The position numbers and the translations under genes are program-made. Positions 13,384 through 19,946 of a DNA stretch of 49,143 nt are shown here, one piece after another. Origin of the DNA: a virus; IMG/VR virus record IMGVR_UViG_3300035698_015048, positions 1 to 49,143 of that record; one strand, 5' to 3'. Position 1 is the first letter of the stretch, and each line of letters starts with the position of its first letter. Below the pieces are notes generated by a model. It had not been told where the DNA came from. It made no database searches and worked only from the letters and a program-made list of their open reading frames with translations.

Positions 13384-13670
13384 GTGAAACCGAAAAACTA
13401 AAACAAGAAGTAGAAACAGTTTCCAATATGGAATCAAGTGTTATTAAGATTAATCAGGGAATACCGACGCCAAAATTGGATATTAATTCTGATCAGCATG
13501 CCATGATTAGGTTGGATTTTAAATCTGATAATACTTCTTCTCGCAAAAAAATATTGTCTATCAAAATTGAAAAAGATTTATGGGATAACTCCCTGTCAAA
13601 ATGGGAAAAGATTGTACTACGTATCGTATTTCAATTCTTTCCAGGTTTTGAATTAATTATTGTTGAGTAG
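13380..13670 (+). CDS. Hypothetical protein
   Basis: The 96-residue product starts in an ATGA overlap with the gene before and is followed by a terminator 21 bases on, so it ends an operon. The C-terminal half is hydrophobic (KIVLRIVFQFFPGFELIIVE) but short for a membrane helix with flanking charges. No family recognised. Confidence 0.6.
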   Translation: MSETEKLKQEVETVSNMESSVIKINQGIPTPKLDINSDQHAMIRLDFKSDNTSSRKKILSIKIEKDLWDNSLSKWEKIVLRIVFQFFPGFELIIVE

Positions 13671-13691
13671 TCTATATTTGATATGTTTATT

Positions 13692-13722
13692 TGGGTCATT
13701 TTTACGATGGCCCATTTTTTTT
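13692..13722 (+). terminator. Intrinsic terminator
   Basis: An 8-bp stem (13692-13699 with 13707-13714, one G-U pair) with a seven-base loop is followed by eight Ts. It closes the small-protein operon before the promoter at 13735. Confidence 0.88.
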
Positions 13723-13734
13723 AAATAAAAACAC

Positions 13735-13763
13735 TTGACAAACACTCCGATTTAAGCTACAAT
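13735..13763 (+). promoter_or_regulatory. Sigma70-type promoter
   Basis: TTGACA (13735-13740) and TACAAT (13758-13763) are separated by 17 bases. The start would fall near 13770, only about ten bases before the ATG at 13780, so the leader is very short. Confidence 0.8.
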
Positions 13764-13779
13764 AAAGCAGAGGAATAAA

Positions 13780-14033
13780 ATGCTAGAAGTTACACAGTGT
13801 ACGGAACATGCTTTAATCGATTTGTTGAACGTGGAAATTTTAAGGTCAACACTTTAAAAGAAGAGGTAGTTCTAAAACATAAAATGATTGACATGGCCAA
13901 CTCAGGATTCCCATCCATTCCTAGCATGGGCAAAGGGAGAGTACTTCATTGCTACGAGTATGAAGGGTTTAAATTTATGGTAAGACCATTAAATAGAGAA
14001 GAAGCAGTAATAATAACGGTGGTGAAGGAGTAG
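13780..14033 (+). pseudogene. Small gene split by a -1 frameshift
   Basis: The ATG at 13780 has AGAGGA upstream but its frame ends at 13858 after 25 residues (MLEVTQCTEHALIDLL...). The overlapping frame continues to 14033 with CFNRFVERGNFK... and has only a weak GTG start at 13797. Joining them at CTTTAAT (13811-13817) gives TEHAL-NRFVERG, the N-terminal pattern of a small phage family I recall (HAxxRFxERxG, about 85 residues, ending in a TV strand). Either one base was lost in the T/A run, or a ribosome shifts -1 there. Function of the family is unknown. Confidence 0.5.
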
Positions 14034-14035
14034 TA

Positions 14036-14197
14036 ATGGAAACTTTGATTCAATGTAAAATTTGTGGGGATTGGATAGAATATAATTGCGTGGATTATTC
14101 AGATTTAGAGAATTGGCAACCAGATCCTGATATAATTCCTGGAACAATTTATGTAATCGAACATATGATTTGCCCGGATTGCGTAGAAAGTGATTAG
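14036..14197 (+). CDS. Small zinc-ribbon protein
   Basis: The 53-residue acidic protein has CKICGDW near its start and CPDC near its end, a split zinc ribbon with 38 residues between the pairs. GAAGGAGTAGTA precedes the ATG. It lies directly before the GC-rich island, and its composition is still that of the phage backbone. Function unknown. Confidence 0.6.
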   Translation: METLIQCKICGDWIEYNCVDYSDLENWQPDPDIIPGTIYVIEHMICPDCVESD

Positions 14198-14199
14198 AA

Positions 14200-14634
14200 A
14201 TGAATGATTGGGCTGATAAACTTGACGATATTGTCCACGATTTTAGTCTGTTATGTGACGATTTACACGGGCCTGGAACTGAAATAGAGGAGCAGGAATG
14301 TTTGAGGCTTAACCATGACCTTTCCGCCCTGGCTTCCGAGATCCGGGCCAACGCAGGAGAGGTAGAGACTCTCTGGACGATAATCAAGGCCGAAGTGAAG
14401 AAAACAGATCCCGAATGGGTGGGCGAACATTGTAAGCGGTGTGGCCGTGCGATCTATACCGTTTGGGGCACCGACCCAGAAACATGGGCCGACGTGGTGG
14501 GGGAAGAAATATGCCTTTGCCTCGACTGTTTTGCAAAAATAGCTAGCGAGAAGGGGATATGCGTGCCGTCCCAATATGTAACTCTTGACTTGCCATTGCT
14601 GCCAATTAATCCAAGGACAACCGAAAATGACTGA
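14200..14634 (+). CDS. Paralogous island protein 1, with zinc ribbon
   Basis: The 144-residue protein starts MNDWADKLDDIV and contains DLSALASEIRANAGEV, a segment shared with the gene at 15332. The second half has HCKRCGRAIYTVW and CLCLDCFAKIA, a four-cysteine zinc ribbon. The gene turns GC-rich after about 65 bases, unlike its left neighbours. It overlaps the next start by eight bases. The N-terminal helix-bundle unit seems to be a module fused to different C-terminal domains in this island. Confidence 0.6.
   Translation: MNDWADKLDDIVHDFSLLCDDLHGPGTEIEEQECLRLNHDLSALASEIRANAGEVETLWTIIKAEVKKTDPEWVGEHCKRCGRAIYTVWGTDPETWADVVGEEICLCLDCFAKIASEKGICVPSQYVTLDLPLLPINPRTTEND
14325..14342 (+). repeat. 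18-bp direct repeat, copy 1
   Basis: CGCCCTGGCTTCCGAGAT here is identical to 15436-15453. Both encode the ALASEI/ALASEIR segment of the paralogous island proteins and mark a recent duplication or shared origin. Confidence 0.85.
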
Positions 14635-15040
14635 ATCACTGGCGGCGAGGGTTGGGAAGGTAGTTGATAAATTCCAACGAGCCCTTGACGAATTTTACCC
14701 AGACGACATTGACGAAGAATACCACGGCGAGGTTAGTTGCTGGTCGTCTGTGCTGACTGAACTCCGCGCAATAGCCCAGGAGCTTCGCGGGGTTGGGTGG
14801 GTGAAGGTTGAGGATGGGTGTGCGATGCCGGAGGACTCACGAACTGTCCAAATTGCATTCACGAACTTGGGAGAAGATAGGCACATTGTTACCCAAGGAT
14901 ACTATTCTTCCAAAATGGGGTGATTTAACGAGATAGGAGCCCCTTTCATGGATGCCGAGAGGTTCGGTTCGGAGAGGGAAACCTTAACCCACTGGCGCGA
15001 ACTCCCCGAACCACCGGAAAGCGAGGCGGGAGATGATTGA
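14627..15040 (+). pseudogene. DUF551-like gene interrupted by an in-frame TGA
   Basis: The frame from ATG 14627 reads an N-terminal helical part, then GWVKVEDGCAMPEDSRTVQIAF, the start of a DUF551 domain (usually WIxVxDRLPExxxxVL). It stops at TGA 14921-14923. The same frame continues without a further stop to 15040 and encodes THWRELPEPPE, the invariant end of DUF551 (THWxPLPEPP). A single TGG-to-TGA change would explain it; read-through is possible. The ATG at 14948 could restart the tail. DUF551 proteins are common in phages; function unknown. Confidence 0.72.
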
Positions 15041-15335
15041 GCTTAAAAATTGCCCTTTCTGTGGTATGCCGTTTCACTCAGAAAGCAGCGACGGTTACAC
15101 GCTCTACAAATGCGGACTTGAATACAACAACGCTCTGGGGATTTCCAGATACGACAACTCGGCTTGTGAGAAAATCAAGGCGCTACAAAAAAAACTGGAA
15201 GAACTCAGAAAGCGCGGGGAAAGGGTGCTGGCTTTGAAGATTGTCGAGGGGTGCATAGCTGATGCGTCTTACAATTTGGGATGCAAGGACACAATACAAG
15301 AATGCCAGCACATACTGAGAGGGGAGAAACCATGA
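15033..15335 (+). CDS. Lar-like zinc finger protein
   Basis: The 100-residue protein begins MIELKNCPFCGMPFHSES, with a second cysteine (YKCGL) 20 residues on. This is the pattern of the Lar restriction-alleviation family and similar phage CPFCG proteins. A coiled-coil helix (KIKALQKKLEELRKRGERV) follows. Lar of the Rac prophage relieves type I restriction; most relatives are untested. It overlaps the DUF551 tail by eight bases and the next gene by four, in the GC-rich island. Confidence 0.6.
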   Translation: MIELKNCPFCGMPFHSESSDGYTLYKCGLEYNNALGISRYDNSACEKIKALQKKLEELRKRGERVLALKIVEGCIADASYNLGCKDTIQECQHILRGEKP

Positions 15336-15646
15336 ACGATTGGGCTAATAGGTTGGATGAGATAGGAGACTTGGTACAGACACAGCAAAACCTAATCAAA
15401 AATCCGATCATCGTCGAAGCAGAGAAGCGACTCCGCGCCCTGGCTTCCGAGATTCGCACCCTGGCCAAGCCTGCCGTGTGGACCAAGGATGTGCCCGGTG
15501 TTGAGGGCTGGTATGAAGTTATTTACAAGGACGTGGGGGATACGTCGTTTCGAGATGCGTATTATTGGGATGGTGCTTGCTGGTGTTACAATTCGGCGTG
15601 TGAGGTAGCCGAAGATTTGGAAGTGATTGGCATTGTGAGGTTTTGA
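15332..15646 (+). CDS. Paralogous island protein 2
   Basis: The 104-residue product starts MNDWANRLDEIGDLV and contains RLRALASEIRTLAK, matching the gene at 14200. Its C-terminal half differs: VWTKDVPGVEGWYEVIYKD and AYYWDGACW, a short tryptophan-rich beta domain like those attached to DUF551-type modules. The ATG overlaps the previous stop (ATGA). A 14-codon frame (15646-15690) links it by overlaps to the lipoprotein gene. Role unknown. Confidence 0.65.
   Translation: MNDWANRLDEIGDLVQTQQNLIKNPIIVEAEKRLRALASEIRTLAKPAVWTKDVPGVEGWYEVIYKDVGDTSFRDAYYWDGACWCYNSACEVAEDLEVIGIVRF
15436..15453 (+). repeat. 18-bp direct repeat, copy 2
   Basis: Identical to 14325-14342, inside the matching segment of the second paralogous island gene. 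Confidence 0.85.
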
Positions 15647-15686
15647 TGCCTGGACCTTTCGACCTGGAACCGAAAGGAAAAGATGA

Positions 15687-15995
15687 ATGAAAATATTAAT
15701 CGTGTTATTTATTTTATTAGGAATAATGGGATGTAATTCGCGTTCTTACCATCAAAAGTCAGATCATAACCCAGGTCCATTTATAGTATCTGAAATAGAC
15801 TTCGGCAAGGTAATATCTTATGAACAATTGCCTAACTGGTGGCAAAGCTATACAAATATAACAACTGCTGAGGGTTCTTTTAGAATTGCAGGTATGCGCA
15901 TCATAACCACCGGAACCCCTGTAATGTTACGTACATATGATAATGGCGTACAAAATGTTAATGTTGGTGATATTGGATGGATGCGTGTTCAATGA
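15687..15995 (+). CDS. Lipoprotein
   Basis: The 102-residue product begins MKILIVLFILLGIMGCNSRS, a short signal peptide with lipobox GIMGC, so Cys16 would be lipidated. The mature part is small and probably beta-rich (GSFRIAGMRIITTGTPVML). AAAGGAAAAG precedes the ATG. Phage lipoproteins can act in superinfection exclusion or, with an inner-membrane partner, as outer-membrane spanins. Neither can be chosen here; there is no adjacent inner-membrane spanin. Confidence 0.75.
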   Translation: MKILIVLFILLGIMGCNSRSYHQKSDHNPGPFIVSEIDFGKVISYEQLPNWWQSYTNITTAEGSFRIAGMRIITTGTPVMLRTYDNGVQNVNVGDIGWMRVQ

Positions 15996-16053
15996 ATAAT
16001 TTATCCAATTTGAAACTGTTAGATCCTCGAATTTAAAAGAGAAAAGAGACAAA

Positions 16054-16611
16054 TTGACAACACAATACGAAGAAAAACTAGTAAACAAATTGAACACAAT
16101 CGCTTCAATTAGGACTAATATGTTAATTAGGCAAATCCCTTCTTTAGCTAGGCACAGAGAAGATATAATTGGTGATGCGTGGATAATGATCATGAAGTTC
16201 ATTAAAAATTATGATCCAGAAAAATCATCTGTAACTACTTTCATTTCTGAAGGTCTTAGGAAATTTCTATATCACAAAATAATGACGAAATATATCAAGA
16301 AAACAAAAAAAGAGATTCAGATGTTGGATGATAGTTTATTTTACGTAAGTGACGATAGACAAATGAATGACATATTAGAAGTGGAGACATTGATCGATTT
16401 ACAAAATAATTTAAAAGATGAAAACGCACTAATAATGAAATTGTACCTAGGTTTAGGTTGTCAAAAACACAAATACAAAGAGATTGAAAGAGGATACGGA
16501 CATCTCATTGGAGAAGGTAAAGTGAAAGAAAGTTCCAGAAGAATAGTCCACAACCTTAAGAAATCAAAAAGAAAAATGAGAGAAGTGACAATAAATGAAA
16601 CGAGTCACTGA
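16054..16611 (+). CDS. Sigma-70-like factor 1
   Basis: The 185-residue protein starts with TTG behind AAGAGAAAAGAGA. Residues about 30-85 (REDIIGDAWIMIMKFIKNYDPEKSSVTTFISEGLRKFL) match sigma region 2, and about 130-180 (DENALIMKLYLGLG...YKEIERGYG...SSRRIVHNLKKSKRKM) match region 4 with a helix-turn-helix. There is no region 1 or 3, so it is ECF-sized. It probably redirects RNA polymerase to phage promoters. It overlaps the next gene by 17 bases. A second such factor is at 23688. Confidence 0.7.
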   Translation: MTTQYEEKLVNKLNTIASIRTNMLIRQIPSLARHREDIIGDAWIMIMKFIKNYDPEKSSVTTFISEGLRKFLYHKIMTKYIKKTKKEIQMLDDSLFYVSDDRQMNDILEVETLIDLQNNLKDENALIMKLYLGLGCQKHKYKEIERGYGHLIGEGKVKESSRRIVHNLKKSKRKMREVTINETSH

Positions 16612-16960
16612 AGTTAAGACTGGTAGTTACAGAGGAGAACTTCCCTTTGGAACGAAGCTATCCTTTAAAATAGATGGGACAAGGCTTATAGTCCCAAAAG
16701 ATGGATATGAGATGTTTATAACTAAAGATGTGACCGGATTCAAGACAAATGACATAATAATGAAAAGAACTTATCTTGTTAAGTCAGGTAAAGATGAGAG
16801 CAAATTTACCATCATAGGATCTAAATTCAAAAAAGAGATTAAAATGTACGATGCGATTATTGATAGAAAAGAAAGTAAAGATGAAGAGAAAGAAGTGAAA
16901 GAAGAAGCAAAAAAAGAAGAAAAGAAAGACGAAACAAATGAACAACTAGAACTAATTTAA
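16595..16960 (+). CDS. Hypothetical protein with charged tail
   Basis: The 121-residue product has a beta-rich N-terminal domain (LPFGTKLSFKIDGTRLIVP; YEMFITKDVTGF) and a low-complexity lysine/glutamate tail ending EQLELI. It is translated from an ATG inside the sigma-like gene. The ending resembles short peptide motifs by which phage proteins bind clamps or polymerases, but this is speculation. Confidence 0.6.
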   Translation: MKRVTEVKTGSYRGELPFGTKLSFKIDGTRLIVPKDGYEMFITKDVTGFKTNDIIMKRTYLVKSGKDESKFTIIGSKFKKEIKMYDAIIDRKESKDEEKEVKEEAKKEEKKDETNEQLELI

Positions 16961-17030
16961 ATAGTAATAGTTCCCACTAATTTTCGCCTAGTTTTATTTT
17001 AAAAGCTGGGCATATTTTTTTGCGCATACA

Positions 17031-17050
17031 GTTAAATATCTATATGGGAG
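17031..17050 (+). promoter_or_regulatory. GTTAAATAT motif upstream of the phosphatase gene
   Basis: GTTAAATATCTATATGGGAG lies eight bases before the ATG at 17058, preceded by a run of seven Ts. The same GTTAAWTAT core recurs at 23617, 30281 and 36185, always before a gene. Candidate phage-specific promoter. Confidence 0.45.
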
Positions 17051-17057
17051 ATAATGA

Positions 17058-17765
17058 ATGAAACCAATAATTGCAATATCAGATATACATGGAGAATATA
17101 ACAAACTTTTAGAGCTTTTGGAGCTTGTAAAATATGATAAAGAAATGCATAGACTTGTTTTTTTGGGCGATTATGTGGATCGTGGACCGGATAGTAGATT
17201 AGTCGTAAACAAGGTAATAGAATTAGTTAGAGATGGTGCTATAGCATTACGAGGAAATCATGAAGCACTTTTCATGAACGCATTCCTGGATAATGACTAT
17301 TTTAACACTACCAATTTCTTAAATAATGGCGGTGACAAAACAATGGAATCATATGGAGTAGAACAACTCAATGATGTACCTCATATAACGGATTTAGTTT
17401 CTCACCTGAACTTTATTAAGGGATTGCCATATTTTCATCAAATAGATAACTACAGATTTGTCCATGGAGGCGTAGACACTAAGTTGCCATGGGAAGAACA
17501 AGATGGTGATGATTGTACTTGGATTAGGAAGAAGTTTTATGGACTCAATAATTGGGATGGTAAGCTTCCTGGCGATCCATCGTCCCATATGTACATACAT
17601 GGTCATACCCCAACTTTCTTCGAAGCAGAGGACAGAACAGGGGAGTTTTCAGACAAGGTAGATGCTATAGTCACTGACTACAGAATTAATATTGATTGTG
17701 GAGTAGCATATAATGGAAGATTATGTGCGTTAATGTTGCCTGATATGAGGTTCTTTTACGTTTAA
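17058..17765 (+). CDS. Metallophosphatase of the PPP family
   Basis: The 235-residue protein has all PPP signatures: SDIHGEY (Asp9, His11), GDYVDRG (37-43) and GNHE (66-69), with later histidines in FVHGG and HGHTP. It is the size of lambda PP and bis-(5'-nucleosyl)-tetraphosphatase-like enzymes. It removes phosphate from proteins or small molecules with two metal ions. GGGAGATAATGA precedes the start, and the TAATG at its end couples it to the sulfotransferase-like gene. Confidence 0.92.
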   Translation: MKPIIAISDIHGEYNKLLELLELVKYDKEMHRLVFLGDYVDRGPDSRLVVNKVIELVRDGAIALRGNHEALFMNAFLDNDYFNTTNFLNNGGDKTMESYGVEQLNDVPHITDLVSHLNFIKGLPYFHQIDNYRFVHGGVDTKLPWEEQDGDDCTWIRKKFYGLNNWDGKLPGDPSSHMYIHGHTPTFFEAEDRTGEFSDKVDAIVTDYRINIDCGVAYNGRLCALMLPDMRFFYV

Positions 17766-18217
17766 TGCGAAAAAATATATACATAGTAACTGGTATGCCA
17801 AATTCAGGAATAGATAAAATGGTCAGGATTCTTGACATATCTGGACTCGATGTATCAAATAATGCTCATAATACATATAATTTTGAAGGTCAGGAAAAAA
17901 GGGTGATAAAGCTAGTATCCAACCTTTTATTCCAACTTCCTCAAAAATACAATTATAAAATAATTTTCATGGAAAGCGATATAGAGAGCTGTGTTGGTTT
18001 TGTCGAAAAAGATAAAGACATAATTGTTGATAATCTCTCTAAACATTTGGGAAGGATATCTAAATTTTTCCTTAATTCAGATAACGTAGAAATAGTAATA
18101 ATAAGCTACGAATCACTACTTAAAAATCCTGGATCAGAATTACAGGTATTAAATGGTTTTTTTCATAAAAAACTTGACTTCAAAAAAGCAATAAAACAAG
18201 AATTCAAAAATAAATAA
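17765..18217 (+). CDS. Sulfotransferase-like P-loop protein
   Basis: The 150-residue product starts IYIVTGMPNSGIDKMVRIL, where sulfotransferases have the PAPS-binding loop (GMPRSGT). It ends with VEIVIISYESLLKNPGSELQVL, the strand-helix typical of the same fold. It is shorter than usual (200-300), so the central part is reduced. The key arginine and threonine of the loop are replaced (PNSGI), so activity is uncertain. It is coupled to the phosphatase gene and followed by a terminator. Confidence 0.6.
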   Translation: MRKNIYIVTGMPNSGIDKMVRILDISGLDVSNNAHNTYNFEGQEKRVIKLVSNLLFQLPQKYNYKIIFMESDIESCVGFVEKDKDIIVDNLSKHLGRISKFFLNSDNVEIVIISYESLLKNPGSELQVLNGFFHKKLDFKKAIKQEFKNK

Positions 18218-18262
18218 ATACTGAATTTTAAATAAACATATATAAATTTTAACACAAGAATT

Positions 18263-18289
18263 AGGGGCGTTTTCACGTCCCTTATTTTT
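18263..18289 (+). terminator. Intrinsic terminator
   Basis: A 7-bp stem (18263-18269 with 18276-18282, one G-U) with a six-base loop, followed by TATTTTTG. It ends the phosphatase unit. Confidence 0.85.
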
Positions 18290-18605
18290 GCTCTAAAACT
18301 ATGTTTTCTTAATTTACTAACAATAATAATTACTATTAGAGGCGAAACTTACCATTTTTTTAACTAGATGTAAGTAGCTTTAAAACAAGGAAATATTAAC
18401 TTTTGTTCAGAAAGTTGAAATTTTTCTGGGAAAAAGTGAGACTTTCTTGCATCTATGTAAGTAAGAGTATAATAAAAGACATATAAGAATGACTCTTAAA
18501 TATATGCTTATGCTCTGAAAGAGCAATAAGCGAAAGCGAAGCTTTCAACTAAGTATAGTTAATATAGTATAGCTATTCTTATAAGAATCAATAAAGGAGT
18601 TTTCA
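18290..18605 (+). promoter_or_regulatory. Noncoding region with promoter and multi-hairpin leader
   Basis: No coding frame is visible over about 315 bases. A TATAAT at 18468-18473 with TTGCAT at 18447-18452 (15-base spacing) is a plausible promoter. The leader then contains hairpin 18506-18531 (GCTTAT-GCTCT around GAA, with one bulged A), hairpin 18532-18546 (GAAAGC-GAA-GCTTTC), an AACTA/TAGTT inverted repeat and the perfect palindrome ATTCTTATAAGAAT (18575-18588). AAAGGAG follows before the ATG at 18606. The row of hairpins suggests post-transcriptional control; no known class recognised. Confidence 0.55.
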
Positions 18606-18821
18606 ATGAGTAAAAATGATTTGTGGATTTTTAAAATAGACTTTTGGAAAAGTGAAGATGATTTCGACGCGAAACAAATCCCTGCAATTGAATTGTACTG
18701 TTCTCCTTATAATGACATTACAATTGCATTAAGTGAATTTAGAGAAGAGATGACAAATAGAGATATAAGTGTTTTTTGTGTTGCTTCGATGGAATTAATT
18801 GGAAAAGGAATAGTAAAATGA
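18606..18821 (+). CDS. Hypothetical protein
   Basis: A 71-residue acidic protein with AAAGGAG before its ATG, the first gene of an operon with the small heat-shock protein. It reads as alternating strands and one helix (DLWIFKIDFWKSEDDF; ITIALSEFREEM). No family recognised. It overlaps the next gene by four bases. Confidence 0.65.
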   Translation: MSKNDLWIFKIDFWKSEDDFDAKQIPAIELYCSPYNDITIALSEFREEMTNRDISVFCVASMELIGKGIVK

Positions 18822-19231
18822 CAACAAATTTAGAAGTTAAATATGGACCTGGTGTAATAGGCGATAATTTTTCGGTAGAACCTGGAAATATTTCATTAGG
18901 AACATCACAGTCATGTTATCTTCCTTGGCCACCACATACATATAATTATGGGACTGTTTCTAGAATTATGAGTGACAAAGTTGTTGAGGGTGTAAGAATT
19001 GTCGAAATTGAAGTTCCTGGCTCAACCTGTGATGACGTAGAGGTTACATATGATAAGGATAAAGGCAATATTAATGTTGTAGCCAATGGAAAGCTACATA
19101 TTAATGAAACTATCCGACAACCTAACACATCTAAGAAAATTAACGCATCAGTAATTAACGGAGTTTTGACACTCGATATCGAACTTAAAGATAGTGGGAT
19201 TAAAAACATTGAAGTGAAAGAAGGCGTATGA
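18818..19231 (+). CDS. Small heat-shock protein (Hsp20/alpha-crystallin type)
   Basis: The 137-residue product, starting at the ATG at 18818 in an ATGA overlap, has the alpha-crystallin pattern: RIVEIEVPGSTCDDVEVTYD, INVVANGKL, a linking loop, and INASVINGVLTLDIEL, corresponding to the A-x-x-x-n-G-V-L strand. The C-terminal IxI tail motif is not evident (IKNIEV is the nearest). Such chaperones hold unfolding proteins. Cyanophages and some large phages carry them; here it could protect or help assemble virion proteins. Confidence 0.82.
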   Translation: MTTNLEVKYGPGVIGDNFSVEPGNISLGTSQSCYLPWPPHTYNYGTVSRIMSDKVVEGVRIVEIEVPGSTCDDVEVTYDKDKGNINVVANGKLHINETIRQPNTSKKINASVINGVLTLDIELKDSGIKNIEVKEGV

Positions 19232-19413
19232 TGAGTGATATTAAAACGAAAGCAGTTATTAAACGTTACAGCGGGAAAAAGGACAACTTGGATGTAGTGT
19301 TTACATTTCAGAGAACTACTGATTTATTGGCTATTGTGGGCGACAATTGTGGTGACGTAATCACTGTTGGCTTGCAAGAATTAGAATCACCTCTGGATTC
19401 TGACGAAAAATAG
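19228..19413 (+). CDS. Hypothetical protein
   Basis: The 61-residue product begins in an overlap with the Hsp20 stop. It looks beta-rich (NLDVVFTFQRTTDLLAIVGD) with an acidic tail. No family recognised. It belongs to a compact operon with paralogous small proteins next to it. Confidence 0.6.
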   Translation: MMSDIKTKAVIKRYSGKKDNLDVVFTFQRTTDLLAIVGDNCGDVITVGLQELESPLDSDEK

Positions 19414-19415
19414 AA

Positions 19416-19598
19416 ATGAAACATATCACTCCAATAGAAGATAATGATCTAGTAATTTTTTCTGTGGATAATTTGTCTTTTATGGTTGATTCTGAAGATG
19501 GTAAGATAGGACATTATTTTGGCGGTTCTGGTTGGGCATCTTTTGGTGTTAACCCAGAAAACATAAAAAGAATAATTCAAAATGTGACTGGGTCGTAA
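19416..19598 (+). CDS. Paralogous small protein A
   Basis: The 60-residue product contains VIFSVDNLSFMVDSEDGKIGHYFGGSG and ends NPENIKRIIQ. The next gene carries the same unit (FSVxxxSFxxDSEDGKIGxxxxGSG...KRVI), so these are tandem duplicates. It starts two bases after the previous stop; no strong ribosome site. Function unknown; the glycine-rich beta pattern suggests a small barrel. Confidence 0.65.
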   Translation: MKHITPIEDNDLVIFSVDNLSFMVDSEDGKIGHYFGGSGWASFGVNPENIKRIIQNVTGS

Positions 19599-19946
19599 AT
19601 GAATTTCTTAGATTATTTTAAACATGATTATTATCACAATTATTTTGGCAAGGATAAATATTCAGATTATGATTTTTCCACATCAAAAAACGTTCTCAAT
19701 TCTACTGAAGAAGAAAGAACTTTTGATTTACATCTAAAATTTATGAGTATGATTGAACTTGTTTCAGAAGAAGTTGAAGATGTAAAAATTAAAGATATAG
19801 AAAAAATTGATATTATCTTTTCTGTTGGTGAAAATAGTTTTATTTCTGATTCAGAAGACGGAAAAATAGGGACAGTTTATATGGGTTCTGGTGGTCCTGG
19901 AATTTTTCAAATAGATCCCAGTAAAGTAAAAAGGGTAATTTATTAA
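19599..19946 (+). CDS. Paralogous small protein B
   Basis: The 115-residue protein has a C-terminal 50 residues matching protein A (IIFSVGENSFISDSEDGKIG...GSG...DPSKVKRVIY) plus an N-terminal aromatic-rich extension (MNFLDYFKHDYYHNYFGKD). It starts directly at the stop of gene A, and its own stop overlaps the ATG of the resolvase gene. Function unknown. Confidence 0.65.
   Translation: MNFLDYFKHDYYHNYFGKDKYSDYDFSTSKNVLNSTEEERTFDLHLKFMSMIELVSEEVEDVKIKDIEKIDIIFSVGENSFISDSEDGKIGTVYMGSGGPGIFQIDPSKVKRVIY

Noticed and set aside
13989-14387. A 132-codon - strand frame across two small genes
   Set aside because: It covers three recognisable + strand starts with ribosome sites and has no signal of its own.
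14921-14923. Genome-wide reassignment of TGA to tryptophan
   Set aside because: Many genes here end in TGA at natural domain ends, no tRNA with a TCA anticodon was found, and the long genes are intact in the standard code.
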